DNA of 28,207 nt from NCBI GenBank assembly GCA_016703525.1, contig JADJBW010000030.1, positions 1 to 28,207 on the forward strand. The letters run 5' to 3'. The stretch is from Actinomycetota bacterium. Lineage in GTDB: Bacteria; Actinomycetota; Acidimicrobiia; Acidimicrobiales; Microtrichaceae. The notes below the pieces were generated by a model. It was not told the DNA's origin and made no database searches. It saw only the letters and a list, made by a program, of their open reading frames with translations. A program made the translations under genes and the position numbers. This document shows positions 8,870 through 17,219 of this stretch, piece after piece; positions within the stretch are counted from its first letter, which is position 1; every line of letters starts with the position of its first letter.

Positions 8870-9666
8870 CACCCCGGCGTCTCGCGCGTCGCTACGTCGA
8901 CGCGCCGTACGGCCAGATCCACGTGGCCGAGGCGGGCGTCGGGACGCCGTTGCTCCTGATCCACCAGACCCCGCGCTCGTGGGACGAGTTCCGTGAGGTC
9001 ATCGGGCTGCTCGCGCCGCAACTGCGCGTCATCGCCTACGACCTTCCCGGGATGGGAGCGTCCGATCCCATCCCGGGTGGGCCGACGATCGAGGGGTACG
9101 CCGACGCGGCGCTCACCGTCGCCGATGCGCTGGGACTCGATCGGTTCCACGCTTGCGGACACCACACCGGCGGAGTGGTCGCGCTCGAGCTGGCGGCGCG
9201 CGCTCCCGCCCGCGTCGCGTCGCTGGTGCTGTCGTCGACACCGTGGATCGACGCCGCGGCGCGACGTGCCCGGGCCGCCGAGCCGCCACCGGTCGATCTG
9301 GCGACGCACCACCCCAACGGTGACCATCTGCTCGCGTTGTGGAACCAGCGCCGTCCGCACTACCCGGACGGGCACGAGCTGCTCGATCGGTACCTCGCCG
9401 ACGCACTGCGAGCCGCCGACAGCGCGGAAGGACATCTGGCGGTCGGCCGGTACGAGATGGAGGCGCGGTGCCCGGCGGTCCGCTGCCCGGTCCTGGTCGT
9501 CGAGCACGCTCACGACCCGTTCGCGAGCCGACACACCGCGGCCCTGGTCGAACATCTCCGGCCGACGTGGGTCGCGTCGATCGCCGACGGCCGTGTCCCC
9601 CTCGAGCACACCGCGCACGAGTTCGCACACCTGGTCGGCGAGTTCGTCCGGTCCGATGGTGGCTGA
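8866..9666 (+). CDS. Alpha/beta hydrolase-fold protein with GHHTG at the nucleophile elbow
   Basis: 266 residues from a GTG that overlaps the previous stop (GTGA). The fold is clear: IHQTPRSWDEF after strand 3, YDLPGMGAS, the elbow, and the C-terminal VVEHAHDPF and EHTAHEF for acid and histidine. The elbow reads G98-H-H-T-G, so the usual catalytic Ser/Asp/Cys is a His (residue 100). The same DNA is intact and unshifted here, so this is unlikely to be an error. It may be a non-classical hydrolase, a lyase or a cofactor-free enzyme of the fold. The following 156 bases (9667-9822) hold no gene apart from a short repeat of GTTTCC. Confidence 0.7.
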   Translation: MTPRRLARRYVDAPYGQIHVAEAGVGTPLLLIHQTPRSWDEFREVIGLLAPQLRVIAYDLPGMGASDPIPGGPTIEGYADAALTVADALGLDRFHACGHHTGGVVALELAARAPARVASLVLSSTPWIDAAARRARAAEPPPVDLATHHPNGDHLLALWNQRRPHYPDGHELLDRYLADALRAADSAEGHLAVGRYEMEARCPAVRCPVLVVEHAHDPFASRHTAALVEHLRPTWVASIADGRVPLEHTAHEFAHLVGEFVRSDGG

Positions 9667-9822
9667 GGCGGGTGCGACTTTGTTTCCAGGGTGTTTCCGG
9701 GGCATGATCCCAGCGGAGTCAGGGCGACCTCCCGGTCATCAGCCTTCGATTCGTAGTTCACGTCCTCGTCACTCCTTCGTTTCCCTCTGTACCGATTCGT
9801 GAACCTCCGCGACAATCTGCCC

Positions 9823-10831
9823 ATGCGATTCAGCGTTCGAGCCGGGATGAGCGGCGGCCCCCGCGCCGCGATGGCACGCGCCGTCGCCGCGGAGGAAGCC
9901 GGGTTCGACCAGATCTGGACCGGCAACGACTTTCTCGGTCGCTCGGGCTTGATCGGCTTGGCGGCGGCCGCGACGGCGACGTCGCGGATCCACCTCCCGG
10001 GGTCGGCGTCGTCGACCCGGTCACCCTGCATCCCGGCCAGATCGCGGCGATCGCCTCGGAGATGCAGGCGCTCTCCGACGGCCGCTTCCTGCTCGGCGTG
10101 GGTGCCGGCTCCGACGTGTTCTTCGGCCACGCCGGCGTCGTGCCCCCGTCGCCCGTCCAGCGCACCCGCGAGGGCGTCGCCGCGATCCGGGCGCTCCTGA
10201 ACGGCGGTTCTCCCGCTGACGAGCCGCTCGCCGCCGACGGGTGGACCTCCGGCGCGGTCCTCGAGCACCGGCCCGACGTCCCACCGCCGATCTACATCGG
10301 CGCGATGGGCCCCAAGATGCTGGCGCTGGCCGGTCGCCTCGCGGACGGCGCGCTGCCGTTGTGCCTCCCGCCGAGTCGCTTCGCGCGGGCGCGCACCCTC
10401 ATCCAGGGCGGCGCCGAGGCGCACGGGCGCTCGCTCGACGGCTTCGACCTCGCAGCGTGCATCTGGTGCTCGATCGACGACGATCGCGAGCCGCCCGCCT
10501 CCAGCTCGCCCGGCACATCGCCCAGTACAGCGGCTCGCTGTCGCCCGACGCGCTCGTCGAGGAGGGGCTCGATCCGGCCGAGTTCCAGATGGTGCAGCGA
10601 GTCGTGCTCGACGAGGGCCTCGACGCCGGAGCGCGGGCCGTCACGGCCGGCATGATGACGCTCGGCGTCTGGGGCGGCCCCGACGACGTGCTCGACCAGA
10701 TCGCCACGCTCGTCGACCACGGCGTCGAGCACATCTCGTTCGGGCCACCGATGGGCCCCGACCTCAACGAGGCGTTGCGCGTGTTCGGGAGCAAGGTCTT
10801 CCCCGAGGCGCGCCGTGCCTTCGCGACCTGA
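9823..10831 (+). CDS. LLM-class flavin/F420-dependent oxidoreductase, copy 2, two frameshifts
   Basis: A paralogue of the gene at 1234, sharing FDQIWTGND, GRFLLGVGAGSD, PIYIGAMGPKMLALAGR, ACIWCSIDDD and HISFGPPMG. The ATG at 9823 is chosen because MRFSVRAG aligns with the first copy; a GTG at 9799 in frame is an alternative. Two single-base losses, near 9997 (before GVGVVDPVTLHP) and 10485 (before AARLQLARHIAQY), split it into three pieces. Corrected length is about 336 residues. It probably begins a second transcription unit, since 156 bases separate it from the hydrolase. Substrate unknown. Confidence 0.75.
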
Positions 10832-10876
10832 CCACCAGTACAGACCACAAGTACAGACCACCAGTACAGACCAGCC
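10830..10876 (+). repeat. Three 13-bp direct repeats before the cupin gene
   Basis: GACCACCAGTACA at 10830 and 10856 with GACCACAAGTACA at 10843, followed by a partial GACCA at 10869. They start at the stop of the preceding gene and end about 20 bases before the cupin start. Evenly spaced iterons of this kind can be regulator sites; the 13-bp period is not a full helical turn, so slippage-born repeats are equally possible. Confidence 0.7.
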
Positions 10877-10896
10877 ACTCGGAAAGGTGCAGTGAC

Positions 10897-11281
10897 GTGA
10901 TCAACCCGGAGATTCTCGACGCAGACCTGGAGGTCGAGTTGCACGACGTCTTCCATGTCATGCAGGTGACGTGACACCCCGCTCGCGTCGGAGGTCGCCG
11001 CCGATCTCGTCGACGTGCTGCCCGGTCAGGAGTCGTCGATGCACCGGCACAACCTGGCCGAGACCGTGCTCTACTTCCTCGACGGTGCGGGCGAGGTGCT
11101 GCTCGGTGAGGAGTACGAAGCGGTGGCCGTGAAGGCCGGCGACCGGCTCCGCATCGGCAAGGGCGTGTTCCACGCCGTGCGCACCGGCGAGTCGAGCCTG
11201 CGGTTCCTGTCGGTGCAGGCCCCTCCGATCCTCGATGTCGAGGCCGGGACGCGCGACCTGGAGCCGATCGACGCGTCGTGA
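10897..11281 (+). CDS. Small cupin-domain protein, one frameshift
   Basis: A single-domain cupin of about 128 residues after correction. Cupin motif 1 is PGQESSMHRHNLAETV (His, His, Glu metal ligands); motif 2 is GDRLRIGKGVFHAV (His). The GTG at 10897 has GGAAAGG upstream. The frame breaks near 10969 (one extra base or two missing), and the segment after it reads RDTPLASEVAADL. The alternative is a shorter cupin starting at the GTG at 11015. The stop overlaps the next GTG. It may be a metal-dependent oxygenase/isomerase accessory or a sensor of a pathway intermediate; function is not determined. Confidence 0.65.
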
Positions 11282-11634
11282 CGATCCTGGCCGACCAACT
11301 CCGTGATCGCCTCGCGGCGACGCTGTCCCAGCAGGTCGCCGACGGTGGCCACCGCCTGGGTGTGATCGTCGAGCGCGGCGACGGGGACGCCGAACGCGAT
11401 GCCGCGACCCTGCTGACCACGGCGGGGCTGTCACCCGAACGTCGGCTCGCGCGCCTCGGGCCGCGCGTCGGTGAGGACGCGCTCCGAGCCGATGACCTGG
11501 CCGACTTCGGGGCTCGCTACGGTCACGAGTACGCCGCGGCGGTCCTCCGGATCGGGACGTTCCCGTCCGCGGACGAGCGGAACCTGATCGAGGCAGCCCT
11601 CCGCGGCGAGGGCTGCGAGGTGGCCTGGCACTGA
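11278..11634 (+). CDS. Conserved-looking hypothetical protein, 118 residues
   Basis: An intact frame from a GTG overlapping the cupin stop (GTGA), starting MTILADQLRDRLAATLSQQ. It is predicted mostly helical and acidic/arginine-rich, with no membrane segment, signal or metal motif. I do not recognise the family. Tight coupling to the cupin and position ahead of the transporter suggest a role in the same pathway, but nothing more specific. The 97 bases after it carry no gene. Confidence 0.55.
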   Translation: MTILADQLRDRLAATLSQQVADGGHRLGVIVERGDGDAERDAATLLTTAGLSPERRLARLGPRVGEDALRADDLADFGARYGHEYAAAVLRIGTFPSADERNLIEAALRGEGCEVAWH

Positions 11635-11731
11635 GCCGAGCCGCCCGAGCCCCACGGGGCCTGCCGCGCATCCTGACCCATCGAGACCCGTTCAACCCCG
11701 ACCACACCCGATCACCCACAAAGGAACCACG

Positions 11732-12657
11732 ATGAGACCACGTACCAACCACACGACCCGCGGCGCGTTGGCGCTCGCCGTCACCGCCGCGCTCCTCGTG
11801 AGCGCCTGCGGCGGCGACGACGACGACGCCGACGAGCCGGCTGACGCTCCCACCGAGGAGCCCGCCGAGGAGCCGGCGGACGCCCCGGCCGACGAGCCCG
11901 CCGACGCCCCGGCCGATGAGCCGGCGGACGCTCCCGCCGAGGGCCTGCTCGCCGACCGCGACTCGCTCAGCTTCGAGCGCTGTGGGAGACCCCGCCGACG
12001 ATCGCGGTCGATCCGAACGACACCAACGTCCCGGTCGGCGTCGCCCCGGACCTGGCGGCTGCGATGGCGCCGATCCTCGGCGTCGAGGTCGAGTGGCAGA
12101 ACATGCAATGGCCCGCTCAGCTCCCCGGCGTGCAGTCGGGCGTCGTCGACGCGCTGTTCGGCCAGGTCTCGGTCACCGAAGAGCGTGAGCTGAGCATCGT
12201 CGACCTGATCCCGTTCTACAAGACGACGATGTCGCTACTCCTGCCCGACGGCAACCCGGAAGGGATCGGCCAGCTGGCCGACGCGTGCGGGCTCACGATC
12301 GGCGTCCCGGTCGGCTCCGTCCAGACCGAGCTGCTCGAGAAGATCAACGCCGAGGCCTGCGAACCCAACGGTGAGGACGCCATCGTCCCGGCCGAGTACC
12401 AGGGTGCCACGGCCGCGATCAGCGCCATCCAGGCCGGCACGATCGACGGCTGGTTGGACAGCACGACCAGCATCGACGAGGCGGCCGCCTCGGGCGTCGC
12501 CAGCTTCGCGACCGCCGAGGTGCCCGAGTCGGAGTACCAGGCCCAGTACACCGGAATCGCGGTCGGCAAGGATCAGCCGGAGGTCTCCCTGGCCCTGGTC
12601 GAGGCACTCCTGACGGTCATCGAGGACGGCACCTACGCCGCGATCATGGAGGAGTAG
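11732..12657 (+). CDS. Amino-acid-type ABC transporter substrate-binding lipoprotein, frameshift plus late amber codon
   Basis: Extracytoplasmic solute receptor (SBP family 3-like) anchored as a lipoprotein. The signal peptide ends in the lipobox LVSAC with Cys26, followed by an Asp/Glu/Pro/Ala spacer of tandem DEPADAP units. One G missing at about 11977 separates this from the binding domain (ALWETPPTIAVDPND, VGVAPDLAAAMAPILG, LPGVQSGVVDALFGQVS, QLADACGLTIGVPVGS, AIQAGTIDGWLDSTTS). The reading frame stops at TAG 12655-12657, but reading it as TGG continues MEEWGIGAASVTAEEVVINP, the usual end of these proteins, with a TGA at 12743-12745 one frame over. The true gene therefore probably ends near 12745. 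The ligand is likely amino-acid-like, judged from the permease and ATPase class. Confidence 0.75.
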
Positions 12658-12751
12658 GGCATCGGTGCCGCCTCCGTGACCGCCGAGGAAGTCGTGATCA
12701 ACCCCGATCACCGGGACGCCCGCCGGCGAGGTGGCCGAGGGCTGATGTCGA

Positions 12752-12791
12752 CGATGGTGACCGCCGCCAGCGTCGCCGGCGGTCACCATCG
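12752..12791 (+). other. 15-bp perfect stem-loop between binding protein and permease genes
   Basis: CGATGGTGACCGCCG at 12752-12766 pairs perfectly with 12777-12791 across a 10-nt loop. There is no U-run, so it is not a classic intrinsic terminator. Such intercistronic hairpins after a binding-protein gene commonly protect the upstream message and lower permease expression; that role is inferred here. Confidence 0.75.
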
Positions 12792-12842
12792 CGTCGCACC
12801 CCCCGTCGACGGGGCCGACGATCGAACCGAGGAGAGCTCGAC

Positions 12843-13700
12843 ATGTCCATGAGTACCAAGCTGCGGACGAACCGACCGCCCGTGCGCGCCGACGTGGTGC
12901 CGTTGCGCCACTGGGGCCGCGGCGCGTTCGCAGCCGTCGTGGCGATCGTCGTCGTGGTCATCGCCAACAGCCTGGCGACCAACCCGAACATCGAGTGGTC
13001 CGTCGTCGGGGACTACCTGTTCGACGACAACATCCTCCGCGGTCTGCGCAAGACCCTGGAGATGACGGTGCTCGGGACGATCTTCGGCACTGCGCTCGCC
13101 GTCGCCATCGCGGTGATGCGGCTCTCGCCGAGCAAGATCGTGTCCGGCACGGCCGCCGCCTACGCGTTCTTCTTCCGTGGCATCCCGTTGATCGTCCTGC
13201 TCATCCTGATCGGCAACCTCGGGCTGTTCTTCAAGAACTTCACGATTGCGATCCCGTTCACCGACATCACGTTCTGGTCGCGGCCCGTCCGCGAGGTCAT
13301 GAACCCGTTCCGCGCCTCCGTGCTCGGCCTGTCGCTCGCCGGGTCCGGCTACATGTCCGAGATCGTGCGCGGCGGACTGCTCGCCGTCGGGCGCGGCCAG
13401 CACGAGGCCGCCAAAGCGATCGGACTCACGTCGGGCAAGACGCTCCGGCACATCGTGCTCCCGCAGGCGCTCCGGGTGATCGTGCCGCCGCTCGGGAACG
13501 AGCTGATATCGATGCTCAAGGCCTCGGCGATCGTGTCGGTGATCGCCGGTGGCGACCTGCTCACCGTGGCGCTCGGCATCTCCGGGCGGAACTTCCGCAC
13601 GATCGAGATGCTGCTCGTCGCCACGATCTGGTACCTCCTCGTGATCGTCGTGCTCTCGATCGGCCAGTACTTCGTCGAGCGGAAGGTGGCGGAGCGATGA
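12843..13700 (+). CDS. Polar amino-acid ABC transporter permease (HisM/GlnP family)
   Basis: 285-residue inner-membrane permease. After a basic cytoplasmic start there is a first span (FAAVVAIVVVVIANS), then the five-span core beginning RGLRKTLEMTVLGT. The cytoplasmic EAA loop reads GQHEAAKAIGLTSGKTLRHI (family consensus EAA...G.....F..I), contacting the ATPase. The frame is intact. The start has AGGAG 8-10 bases upstream; an in-frame ATG six bases later is possible. The stop overlaps the ATPase start. Only one permease is present, so the channel is probably a homodimer. Confidence 0.88.
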   Translation: MSMSTKLRTNRPPVRADVVPLRHWGRGAFAAVVAIVVVVIANSLATNPNIEWSVVGDYLFDDNILRGLRKTLEMTVLGTIFGTALAVAIAVMRLSPSKIVSGTAAAYAFFFRGIPLIVLLILIGNLGLFFKNFTIAIPFTDITFWSRPVREVMNPFRASVLGLSLAGSGYMSEIVRGGLLAVGRGQHEAAKAIGLTSGKTLRHIVLPQALRVIVPPLGNELISMLKASAIVSVIAGGDLLTVALGISGRNFRTIEMLLVATIWYLLVIVVLSIGQYFVERKVAER

Positions 13701-14488
13701 GAGGGGACGACGTGGCACAGGAGCCGATGGTCGAGCTGGTCGGCGTCAGCAAGCACTTCGGTCACCACCAGGTGCTGTACGACGTGGACCTCACCGTCCA
13801 GCGCGGCGAGACCCTGTGCGTGATCGGCCCGTCGGGCTCGGGCAAGAGCACGATGCTGCGATGCATCAACCACCTGGAGGTCATCTCGGCCGGGCAGGTG
13901 CGGGTGGACGGCAATCTGATCGGGTACCGCCTGCGACCGGACGGCCGACTGCACGAGCTCCACCACCGCCGGGCGGCGGAGCAACGACTCGGGATCGGGA
14001 TGGTGTTCCAGCACTTCAACCTGTTCCCACACATGACGGCGCTCGAGAACGTCACCCTCGGCCCGATCAAGGCCAAGGGCGTGAAGCGCTCGGTGATCGA
14101 GCCGTACGCGTGCGAACTGCTCCAGCGGGTCGGCTTGGGCGACAAGTTCGACGCCTACCCGTCGCAGCTGTCGGGCGGTCAGCAGCAACGCGTGGCGATC
14201 GCCCGCGCGATGGCGATGCGCCCGCCGCTCATCCTGTTCGACGAGCCGACGAGCGCGCTCGACCCCGAGCTCGTCGGAGAGGTGCTCGACGTCATGAAGG
14301 ACCTCGCCCGGACCGGCGGGATCACCCTGATCGTCGTCACCCACGAGATGGGCTTCGCCCGCGAGGTGGCCGACAGCGTGGTGTTCATGGACGCCGGCCG
14401 GATCATCGAGGACGGCACCCCGGCCGAGGTGCTCGGGAACCCCCAGCACGAGCGGACGCGCGCCTTCCTCGCGGCGGTGCTGCACTGA
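13697..14488 (+). CDS. Polar amino-acid ABC transporter ATPase (GlnQ/HisP family)
   Basis: 263-residue ATPase with Walker A GPSGSGKST (44-52), Q-loop VFQHFNLF, signature LSGGQQQR (158-165), Walker B LILFDEP and H-loop VVTHEMGFA. An insertion of about 20 residues around 78-98 (YRLRPDGRLHELHHRR) is typical of some family members that carry the EhuA/GltL-like loop. The frame is intact and overlaps its neighbours on both sides (ATGA, TGATG). With the upstream genes it completes an importer; nothing in the sequence fixes the solute beyond amino-acid-like. Confidence 0.9.
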   Translation: MRGDDVAQEPMVELVGVSKHFGHHQVLYDVDLTVQRGETLCVIGPSGSGKSTMLRCINHLEVISAGQVRVDGNLIGYRLRPDGRLHELHHRRAAEQRLGIGMVFQHFNLFPHMTALENVTLGPIKAKGVKRSVIEPYACELLQRVGLGDKFDAYPSQLSGGQQQRVAIARAMAMRPPLILFDEPTSALDPELVGEVLDVMKDLARTGGITLIVVTHEMGFAREVADSVVFMDAGRIIEDGTPAEVLGNPQHERTRAFLAAVLH

Positions 14489-15231
14489 TGGCGCGACGGA
14501 CGGCGTTCGTCGCCGGCGCGACCGGCAAGCTCGGCCCGGCGATCTGTCGGGCACTGGCGTCCGACGGTCTGCGATCGCCGTGCACGCCCACAGCAACGCC
14601 TCCGCCGCGGCGCGCGTCGTCGACGAGCTGGCCGGTGACCACCTCGCCGTGTCCGGCGAGCTCGCCGCGACCGACGGGCCGTCCGCTCCCGTCGCGCCGC
14701 GCTCCCGAGCACTTCGGAGCGTCGACGTGCTCGTCAACGCCGCCCACCCTCCCTGGGCGCCATCGCACCGGTGGGCGAGCTCGACCTGGCCGAGTTCGAG
14801 GCCCAGCTGTCCGGCGTCCTCGCGCACGCCGCGCTGTGCCGCGACGTACTCCCGTCGATGCGCGCCAACGGCGAGGGCCGGATCGTGCTGGTCGCCGGAG
14901 CGCTGATGCGCCGACCGGCGCCGGGCTTCGCCGCGTACGGGGCGGCCAAGGCGGCGGCGACGACCCTGACCCGGTACGTGGCGCTCGAGGAGGGCCGGCA
15001 CGGGGTGACGGCGAACATCGTGGCGCCCGGACGAGTCGTCGATCCCGACCGGCCGACGCAGCTGACACCCGAACAGCAGGCACTCACCGCGGACTTGGAG
15101 CGCCGGCTCGCCCTCGGTGCGTTCCCGACTCCCGACGACGTCGCGCACGCCGTCGCCTCGCTCGTCCGCCCCGAGGTCGGGCGGTGACCGGCCAGACGAT
15201 CTGGATCACCGGCGGCGAGCCGATCGACTGA
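14488..15231 (+). CDS. Short-chain dehydrogenase/reductase, three frameshifts
   Basis: Classical SDR of about 248 residues after correction. It has a Rossmann glycine motif VAGATGKLGPAI near the N-terminus, the NAA strand motif VLVNAAHP, a catalytic Tyr and Lys in YGAAK, and the C-terminal VTGQTIWITGG. Three single-base losses, near 14570, 14745 and 15178 (GGGCGGTGACC where one more G restores VGRVTGQ), break it into four reading frames. The ATG overlaps the ATPase stop. It may oxidise an alcohol or dihydrodiol intermediate, for example the cis-diol from a Rieske dioxygenase; that is inferred from context. Substrate unknown. Confidence 0.7.
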   Translation: MARRTAFVAGATGKLGPAICRALASDGLRSPCTPTATPPPRRASSTSWPVTTSPCPASSPRPTGRPLPSRRAPEHFGASTCSSTPPTLPGRHRTGGRARPGRVRGPAVRRPRARRAVPRRTPVDARQRRGPDRAGRRSADAPTGAGLRRVRGGQGGGDDPDPVRGARGGPARGDGEHRGARTSRRSRPADAADTRTAGTHRGLGAPARPRCVPDSRRRRARRRLARPPRGRAVTGQTIWITGGEPID

Positions 15232-15275
15232 CCGGACCGCACGAACCTCTCGCACCATCGTCATTGGAGCATCAC

Positions 15276-16582
15276 ATGACCACCGCCGACAGCAGCCCCG
15301 ACGCCACGTCCGACCGCAGTCCCGACGTCGGTCCCGAACCCAGCGTCGCGACCGCCTTCGCGTCCGTCGACCTGAAGGACCCGACGAGCGCCGATGCGGT
15401 CATGTACAACGCGCACGCGCTGGCCGCGCTGATCGCCGACGAGGCGGACGCGATCGAACGTGATGCCAAGCTGACCGACGCGGCCGCTGCCGCAGTGCGT
15501 CGCGCCGGCGTGTTCGAGATGGGCTTCCCGGCCTCCCGGGGCGGACTCGAGATGACGCTCGAGCAGCAGGTGCAGGTGGTGGCCGAGATCGCCGCCGTCG
15601 ACGCCTCCGCCGGGTGGAACGTCGGCGTGCTCAACGCCGGCGGCTTCTACGCCGGTCGGCTCGCGCCGGAGACGTTCGCCGATCTCACCCGACGACCGAC
15701 CGCCCGACGAGTGGCTCGTTCCATCCCCGGGGTCAGGCCACCCAGGTCGACGGTGGGTTCATGGTCTCGGGCCACTGGGACTGGGGCAGCGGGAGCTACA
15801 CCGCCGATCACGTCGTCGGCGGGTGCCTGGTCGTCGACGCGGACGGTGAACCGGTTCCCGGTTCGAACGGCCAGCAGATGCTCATCGGGGCGTGGCTGCC
15901 ACCCGACGCGATCGAGCGGCTCGACAACTGGCAGACGCTCGGCGTGCGGGGTTCGGGCAGCACGTCGTACCGGATCACCGAGCCGGTGTTCGTCCCGGCC
16001 GCCCACACGTTCGATCGCGAGGCCCCGTTCGACCCCACCGCCGACCCGCTCAACAAGACGGTCACCGCCTGCCACTACGCACTCACCGGCGTGGCGCTCG
16101 GCGTCGCTCGCCACGCGGTCAACCTCGCGGGGGAGGCCGTGCGCGGCAAGGGCAGCGCGCGCGGGCCGGACAGCGCCACCCTGCAAGCCCTGGGACACGC
16201 GATGGCCGAGGTCGACTTCGCGTACTCCGGCGTGCGCGAGATCGCCCGCATGACCGACGAGATCCTCTTCACCGAGGGCGCGGTGATGTCGCCGGCCGAG
16301 ACGGCTCGGATGACCGCCGCCAACGCGATGGCTGCCGAGGCGCTCCGGCGAGTCCTCCCCGTGTGCACCGAACTGGCCGGATCGCGCTACATCATGGACG
16401 ACCACCCGTTGCAGCGGGTGTTGTGCGACGGCTACGCGGCCCTCGCCCACGCCGGCGCACGGCCGATGCTGTTCGCGCTCCACGCCCAGGCCGTGATCGA
16501 CGAGCCGGCACGGGGGTTCACGGTCGCCGACGACCCGGCCGACGGCGGGTTCCGATCGCTGCGCCGCTGGAGCCCCCGATGA
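15276..16582 (+). CDS. Acyl-CoA-dehydrogenase-fold flavin monooxygenase, copy 2, one frameshift
   Basis: A paralogue of the gene at 2235: GVFEMGFPASRGG, VDASAGWNVGVLNAGGFYAGRL, SGSFHPRG, VDGGFMVSGHWDWGSGSY, DNWQTLGVRGSGS and a full C-terminal helical bundle. One missing base near 15690 separates the N-terminal domain from SGSFHPRG. Length is about 436 residues, with an N-terminal extension of roughly 25 residues rich in Ser/Asp/Pro. The start follows TTGGAG. The stop overlaps the next ATG. It is likely the oxygenase of a reduced-flavin-dependent two-component monooxygenase; two such oxygenases plus two LLM enzymes in one cluster imply several distinct oxidation steps. Confidence 0.75.
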
Positions 16583-16881
16583 GCGCCGCGCCCCGCCCCG
16601 CCATCGAGCCGGGTGCCCGGCGGCTGCGGGTCGTCGTCGAGCGTGCCGACCAGCCCGCGTGCGGGATCGCCGTCGGTGATTGGTTCGAGATCGACGGCAG
16701 CCGGCTGCGGACACCGAACGGGCCCTTCTGCCCGTACGCGATCGCGGCCGTGATCCCCGTGCTCCCGCTCCGTCAGGTCGACCTCCCGGCGGACGACTGG
16801 CTGATCCGCAAGCCGTACATCTGTTGTCCCGACGCGCGCGAGAACGTCGTCATGCGGATCGTCGCGGAGCCGGACCGGTGA
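16579..16881 (+). CDS. TIGR04076-like small cysteine protein, copy 1
   Basis: 100 residues, intact frame, ATG overlapping the previous stop. It shows the pattern I associate with TIGR04076: a beta-strand (LRVVVERA), Cys before Gly (ACGIAVGDWFEIDG), FCPYAIAAVIPVLPL, and a late CCPD. The conserved cysteines could bind metal. The family has no established function that I know. It sits in tandem with a second copy directly downstream, which suggests a heterodimer or a duplicated subunit. Confidence 0.6.
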   Translation: MSAAPRPAIEPGARRLRVVVERADQPACGIAVGDWFEIDGSRLRTPNGPFCPYAIAAVIPVLPLRQVDLPADDWLIRKPYICCPDARENVVMRIVAEPDR

Positions 16882-17161
16882 GCCGCTCCGTGATCCGCTG
16901 CACGGTGGAATCGATGAACTACTCGGCGTGCGGCTTGCAGATCGGCGACTCGTTCGAGGTCGACGAGGACGGGCTCGTCGTGCACGCCCCGAAGGCTTCT
17001 GCTACTTCGCGATCGCGTCCGTGCTGCCGCTCATCAGCGGCCGCGTCGGTGGTGGCGGCGATGCGTGGCTGGACGATCGACCGCTCGTGGCGTGTCCCGA
17101 TCCTCCCGAAGCGCTGCACATGCGGCTCGAGCGCGTCGACCGCGACGCCGACCCCAGGTGA
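16878..17161 (+). CDS. TIGR04076-like small cysteine protein, copy 2, one frameshift
   Basis: Same pattern as the preceding gene: VIRCTVESMNYSACGLQIGDSFEVDEDG, then, after one missing C near 16993, GFCYFAIASVLPLI and VACPDPPE. The GTG at 16878 overlaps the upstream stop. Corrected length is about 95 residues. The CP of copy 1 is CY here. It is the last plus-strand gene before the convergent AsnC-type regulator. Confidence 0.55.
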
Positions 17162-17219
17162 TCCGATGCCGGGTGATTCGATGCCGGGTGATTCGATGCG
17201 CGGTGACCCGACGCGTCAC
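17160..17219. repeat. 15-bp tandem repeats between convergent genes
   Basis: GATyCGATGCCGGGT is repeated at 17160, 17175 and 17190 (the third with two changes), with a degenerate fourth at 17205. The array begins inside the stop codon of the small Cys protein and reaches the stop of the minus-strand regulator. It is not CRISPR-like because there are no spacers. Slippage is the simplest origin; it might also block read-through between convergent genes. Confidence 0.7.

Noticed and set aside
10830..10876. CRISPR array (also considered for 17160-17219 and 7943-7996)
   Set aside because: Units are 13-18 bp with no spacers; they are simple tandem repeats.
13349..15148. 600-residue minus-strand frame opposite the ABC transporter genes, and similar long antisense frames (1713-3140, 20595-21947, 26782-27816)
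   Set aside because: High-GC shadow frames: low-complexity Arg/His/Asp composition, no family motifs, and they lie opposite genes with clear domains.
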